Below are positions 61,366 to 64,000 of a stretch of DNA of 64,000 bases, piece after piece. The translations under genes were made by a program, and so were the position numbers. The notes under the pieces were generated by a model. That model was given only the letters and a program-made list of their open reading frames with translations, was not told the origin of the DNA and ran no database searches. Numbering within the stretch: position 1 is the first letter of the stretch; each line of letters opens with the position of its first letter. The DNA is taken from positions 4,301 to 68,300 of the forward strand of contig JAYVEV010000043.1 of assembly GCA_043773745.1 (NCBI GenBank), read 5' to 3'. Origin of the DNA: UKL13-2 sp043773745 (GTDB lineage: Bacteria; Pseudomonadota; Gammaproteobacteria; Burkholderiales; Usitatibacteraceae).

Positions 61366-62538
61366 TTATTCCATTACGCTGCGTGTAACCAAACGTCGCT
61401 GACGAACTGATGCCGCCAAACCTTGCAGCAGCGTCTCGGTGTCGGCCCAATTAATACAGGCATCGGTCACGGACACGCCATACTCCAGCGGCTTACCCGG
61501 CACAATGTCCTGACGGCCCGCATTGATATGACTTTCCACCATGACGCCAATAATGCGCGGATCGCCGGCAGAAAGCTGTGCGCCCACCTCGACCGAGACA
61601 TCCATCTGGCGTTGATATTGTTTGCTTGAATTGGCATGCGAAAAATCAACCATCACGCGCGGTGCCAAGCCAGCCGCAGCTAACTCTTTACAAGTGGCGT
61701 CGACGCTTGCCGCATCGTAGTTTGGCGTCTTGCCACCGCGCAAAATGACATGACAATCTTCATTGCCGGTCGTGGAAACAATGGCGGAATGACCCGCCTT
61801 GGTTACCGATAAAAAGTGATGTGGCGCGGCAGCTGCCTTCATGGCATCAACCGCGATTTTGATATTGCCGTCTGTGCCGTTCTTGAATCCAACCGGGCAT
61901 GAAAGACCCGATGCAAGCTGGCGATGGGATTGGCTCTCAGTGGTGCGCGCACCAATGGCGCCCCAGGCAATCAGGTCAGCAAAATATTGCGGGGAAATCA
62001 AATCCAGATATTCAGTCGCAGCAGCCAGACCCATTTCATTAATTGCCAGTAACAGCTTGCGCGATAAGCGCAGGCCTTTGTTAATGTCATGGCTTTCATC
62101 CAGATTCGGATCATTGATAAAACCCTTCCAGCCGACCGTTGTGCGCGGTTTTTCAAAATAGACACGCATCACAATCGTCAAGTCAGGCTCCAAGGTGAGA
62201 CGCAGAGCTTGCAGGCGTTTGGCATATTCAAGTGCCGCGTCAAAATCATGAATTGAACATGGCCCCACGATCACTAATAAACGATCATCCCCGCCGTGCA
62301 TGATGCGGTGAATTTCATCGCGCGCCCGATAGACGGTGGCAGAAGCTTTTTCAGTACATGGAAATTCACGCATCAAATCGCCCGGCGGTGCGAGTTCTTT
62401 GATGGCCTTAATGCGCAAATCGTCGGTGTTATAGATCATGGCGGGTTCCTTGCCTTGCGGGTTGCCGACCACTTTGAGAGCGGGCGACGTAGATTGGAGA
62501 TTCGGTTTTGCATGTGAATTTGCGGCAGCGGATGTCAT
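61366..62538 (-). CDS. aroG: 3-deoxy-7-phosphoheptulonate synthase, type I-alpha (AroG-like)
   Basis: 390 residues from the ATG at 62536-62538 (AGGA eight bases upstream). A TTG-initiated frame to 62589 is unlikely. Canonical motifs are the metal Cys in IVGPCSIHD, RVYFEKPRTTVGWKGFINDP, GARTTESQSHRQLASGLS and DFSHANSSKQ. It condenses PEP and erythrose-4-phosphate to DAHP, the entry to chorismate and the aromatic amino acids. The N-terminus has an extra 30 residues of low complexity before the conserved region. An aromatic-rich leader peptide and attenuator precede it (62606-62738), so transcription is probably controlled by aromatic aminoacyl-tRNA supply. Confidence 0.96.
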   Translation of the reverse strand: MTSAAANSHAKPNLQSTSPALKVVGNPQGKEPAMIYNTDDLRIKAIKELAPPGDLMREFPCTEKASATVYRARDEIHRIMHGGDDRLLVIVGPCSIHDFDAALEYAKRLQALRLTLEPDLTIVMRVYFEKPRTTVGWKGFINDPNLDESHDINKGLRLSRKLLLAINEMGLAAATEYLDLISPQYFADLIAWGAIGARTTESQSHRQLASGLSCPVGFKNGTDGNIKIAVDAMKAAAAPHHFLSVTKAGHSAIVSTTGNEDCHVILRGGKTPNYDAASVDATCKELAAAGLAPRVMVDFSHANSSKQYQRQMDVSVEVGAQLSAGDPRIIGVMVESHINAGRQDIVPGKPLEYGVSVTDACINWADTETLLQGLAASVRQRRLVTRSVME

Positions 62539-62605
62539 TATTGCATTCCTGATTTTAATGTCGGATGTTGTATGGATGTTGTATTTCAAAAATTAAAGGC
62601 ATAAA

Positions 62606-62636
62606 AAAACCGCCTGACTGGAAGGTCGGCGGTTTT
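62606..62636 (-). terminator. Attenuator terminator (regions 3:4) upstream of aroG
   Basis: A nine-base stem (62606-62614 with 62628-62636) is extended by three more pairs (62616-62618 with 62625-62627). It is followed on the minus strand by seven T. It lies 25 bases after the leader-peptide stop and 68 bases before the aroG ATG. Region 3 (minus-strand ACCTTCCAG, plus-strand 62618-62626) can instead pair with CTGGAAGGT inside the leader (62677-62685), which destroys this stem. Confidence 0.88.
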
Positions 62637-62660
62637 GGAATTCGGTTTAAGTCACTCGTT

Positions 62661-62738
62661 TTATCGTTGAGCACTAACCTTCCAGCCGCCAAGGCTCGGA
62701 AAGAAGGTGTACCAAAAATAAAATGCACGAATATTCAT
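62661..62738 (-). CDS. Aromatic-rich leader peptide of the aroG attenuator
   Basis: A 25-codon reading frame starting MNIRAFYFWYTFFPSLGG, then WKVSAQR and TAA. Codons 6-13 are Phe, Tyr, Phe, Trp, Tyr, Thr, Phe, Phe, and codon 19 is Trp, so nine residues in all are aromatic, far above chance. Pairing segments: region 1 (62693-62696 and 62703-62708) covers codons 11-16; region 2 (62677-62687) covers the Gly-Trp-Lys-Val codons. A ribosome stalled at the aromatic codons would cover region 1 and leave region 2 free for region 3 (antiterminator). A ribosome reaching the stop would cover region 2 and let the terminator form. No clear ribosome site precedes the ATG. Confidence 0.85.
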   Translation of the reverse strand: MNIRAFYFWYTFFPSLGGWKVSAQR

Positions 62739-62745
62739 TAACAAG

Positions 62746-62775
62746 ATAATAACAGGGGGGTTCAAAGCTTGGCAA
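62746..62775 (-). promoter_or_regulatory. Candidate promoter of the aroG leader
   Basis: On the minus strand TTGCCA (62770-62775, five of six to TTGACA) and TATTAT (62746-62751, five of six to TATAAT) are 18 bases apart. The predicted transcript start falls within one or two bases of the leader ATG at 62738, so the leader peptide might be read from a leaderless mRNA. Confidence 0.55.
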
Positions 62776-62808
62776 GCTTGTTGTGACGATTCTGTGCGCA
62801 ATAAATAA

Positions 62809-63357
62809 TCAGGCCGCATCCGGTTTGAAGACCAGTGCCAGCCCGTTATTGCACCAGCGTTGTCCGGTTGGTTGGGGCCCGTCACTAAACATATGACCGT
62901 GATGGCCGCCACAGCGGGCACAATGATATTCTGTGCGCGGATAAATCAGCTTAAAGTCACGTTTTTTCTCGAACGCACCGGGCAAAGTAGTGTAAAAACT
63001 AGGCCAACCGGTACCGCTTTCAAACTTCATTTCGGAGGTGTAAACCGGCAGGTCACACCCCGCGCAGTGAAATACACCTTTGCGTTTTTCAGCGCCCAGC
63101 GGGCTCGAATCCGGGCGCTCGGTACCTTCCTCGCGGAGCACGTTGTACTGTGCGGGCGTAAGGCGCTTCTTCCATTCGTCTTTGGACAACTCTAATTTGT
63201 CGATTTTAGGCATGGGACCATTCGCTTGTTTGAGGGCAAGATTCACTTTATCCGAACTTGGCGACCCTGGCGAGGGACGCTGCGCAGACACCAAACTCGA
63301 TAACGATGCCACTCCGGCGGCACCAGCTAAAACTGTAAGAAAATTTCTGCGTTTCAT
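62809..63357 (-). CDS. msrB: Peptide-methionine (R)-S-oxide reductase, exported
   Basis: 182 residues. The N-terminus MKRRNFLTVLAGAAGVASL is a twin-arginine type signal. Zinc cysteines lie in FHCAGCDLP and YHCARCGGHHG; the catalytic Cys lies in RWCNNGLAL. GTGWPSFYTTLPG is the substrate loop. It repairs methionine-R-sulfoxide, here in the periplasm if Tat export is right. The aroG leader promoter lies 34 bases beyond its stop, so it is probably a separate transcript. Confidence 0.93.
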   Translation of the reverse strand: MKRRNFLTVLAGAAGVASLSSLVSAQRPSPGSPSSDKVNLALKQANGPMPKIDKLELSKDEWKKRLTPAQYNVLREEGTERPDSSPLGAEKRKGVFHCAGCDLPVYTSEMKFESGTGWPSFYTTLPGAFEKKRDFKLIYPRTEYHCARCGGHHGHMFSDGPQPTGQRWCNNGLALVFKPDAA

Positions 63358-63550
63358 GGGATAACTCCGATATTCTTAAGGTTGCGTGCTTATGAGTCGT
63401 AAAAACACGAAAAAGTTTACGTTGATGACACCATTTACGGCAACTACTGCAAATTGGTTTCGTTTGATCAGTTTGTTGCAATAATTGCACCCCGGTTTGC
63501 GATTGAATACTGCTCTTAAACAGCAACCCACAGCGCTATAAACACCATCA

Positions 63551-64000
63551 ATGAACATTCTCGAAACCGAACGACTCACTCTTCGTCCCTTTACCATCAA
63601 TGACGCTCCCTTCTATTTGCGGCTGGTTAATGAGCCGGCATGGCTGCGCTACATCGGCAATCGCGGATTAACCACTATTGAACAAACGCAAGCGGCCATT
63701 TTGAATGGACCAATCGCGATGTATGAGCGGCTTGGCTTTTGTCTGTTTCTTGTATCGCTAAAGTCAGACACCACGCCTATCGGTATTTGCGGACTCATCA
63801 AGCGCGACCAGCTGGAAGAGGTTGACCTCGGCTTTGCCTACCTGGAACAATTTTGGAGATGCGGCTATGCGCTTGAGGCCGCCAGCGCCACAATGGACTA
63901 CGCGAAAAACACGGTGGGCTTAAAACGCATTGTGGCGATTACGTCGCCAGATAATGTCAGCTCCATCAAGTTGCTTGAAAAAATCGGGTTTAGGTTTGAG
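63551..64000 (+). CDS. GNAT-family acetyltransferase (RimJ-like), cut by window end
   Basis: 150 codons are visible from ATG 63551 and the frame is still open at the last base. ETERLTLRPFTINDAPFYLRL is the N-terminal pattern of Acetyltransf_3 (RimJ/RimL-like) proteins. The later segments LGFAYLEQFWRCGYALEAA and VAITSPDNVSSIKLLEKIGF are the acetyl-CoA loop and final strand. Only a few C-terminal residues are missing. The substrate is unknown. It is divergent from msrB. Confidence 0.88.
   Translation, partial: MNILETERLTLRPFTINDAPFYLRLVNEPAWLRYIGNRGLTTIEQTQAAILNGPIAMYERLGFCLFLVSLKSDTTPIGICGLIKRDQLEEVDLGFAYLEQFWRCGYALEAASATMDYAKNTVGLKRIVAITSPDNVSSIKLLEKIGFRFE

Noticed and set aside
1..64000. 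CRISPR array, rRNA genes or intact insertion sequence
   Set aside because: No regularly spaced repeats, no rRNA sequence and no transposase frame were seen. The only recombinase trace is the truncated intI.

Overview
The window is a chromosomal segment of a Gram-negative bacterium, almost certainly a betaproteobacterium. Two gene runs support this: accA-tilS-(DUF3224)-ndk-rlmN-pilW-rodZ-ispG and hisS-yfgM-bamB-der-hfq-hflX-hflK-hflC-(DUF2065)-hisZ-purA. These form one housekeeping superoperon in many Burkholderiales and relatives. Gene density is high and coding is moderately GC-rich. Genus and species cannot be read from the sequence.

Layout. 1-3.4 kb: the end of a creatininase-family gene, then an MCE/Mla-type lipid transporter operon (STAS-permease, ATPase, short MCE protein). 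3.4-7.2 kb: a secreted FG-GAP/VCBS repeat protein bracketed by two copies of the 3' tail of a PH-domain gene. 7.3-20.5 kb: surface-glycan genes (AsnB-like amidotransferase, GT4, GT9, a 1267-residue three-domain glycosyltransferase) interleaved with a secreted BNR/sortilin-like protein, a LolA-like protein and a secreted alpha/beta hydrolase. 20.7-22.6 kb: a relic integron, with a truncated intI divergent from three single-gene cassettes, two recognisable attC sites and an attI-like junction. 22.6-35.5 kb: a DMT exporter and the purA-to-hisS housekeeping block. 35.5-45.7 kb: accessory genes that separate hisS from ispG (orphan bufferin-type precursor plus DoxX, acetyl-CoA hydrolase family protein, aminopeptidase P, an FG-GAP/subtilase/BACON protein paralogous to the one at 3.8 kb, a glycine-zipper protein). 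45.7-53.3 kb: ispG to accA. 53.4-59.1 kb: rightward cobalamin adenosyltransferase, ECF sigma/anti-sigma pair, and an HDAC-family deacetylase overlapping a Pat-type lysine acetyltransferase. 59.2-59.5 kb: a peroxiredoxin pseudogene. 59.5-62.8 kb: a leftward operon aroG, second DAHP-synthase-like gene, BtuF-like gene. 62.8-64 kb: msrB and a truncated GNAT gene.

The most striking signals are as follows. (1) An apparently complete transcription attenuator lies upstream of aroG: a 25-codon leader peptide rich in Phe, Tyr and Trp, with mutually exclusive 1:2, 2:3 and 3:4 RNA pairings and a T-run terminator. (2) The fossil integron has cassette boundaries that obey integron pairing rules. (3) The DAHP synthase-like protein encoded next to AroG has Asn at the metal-ligand Cys position. 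(4) Two secreted proteins share one propeller module but carry unrelated C-terminal halves, and one sits between duplicated tails of its neighbour. (5) A deacetylase/acetyltransferase operon and a bufferin precursor without its maturase are also present. All assignments come from reading sequence and motifs; no database search was run.
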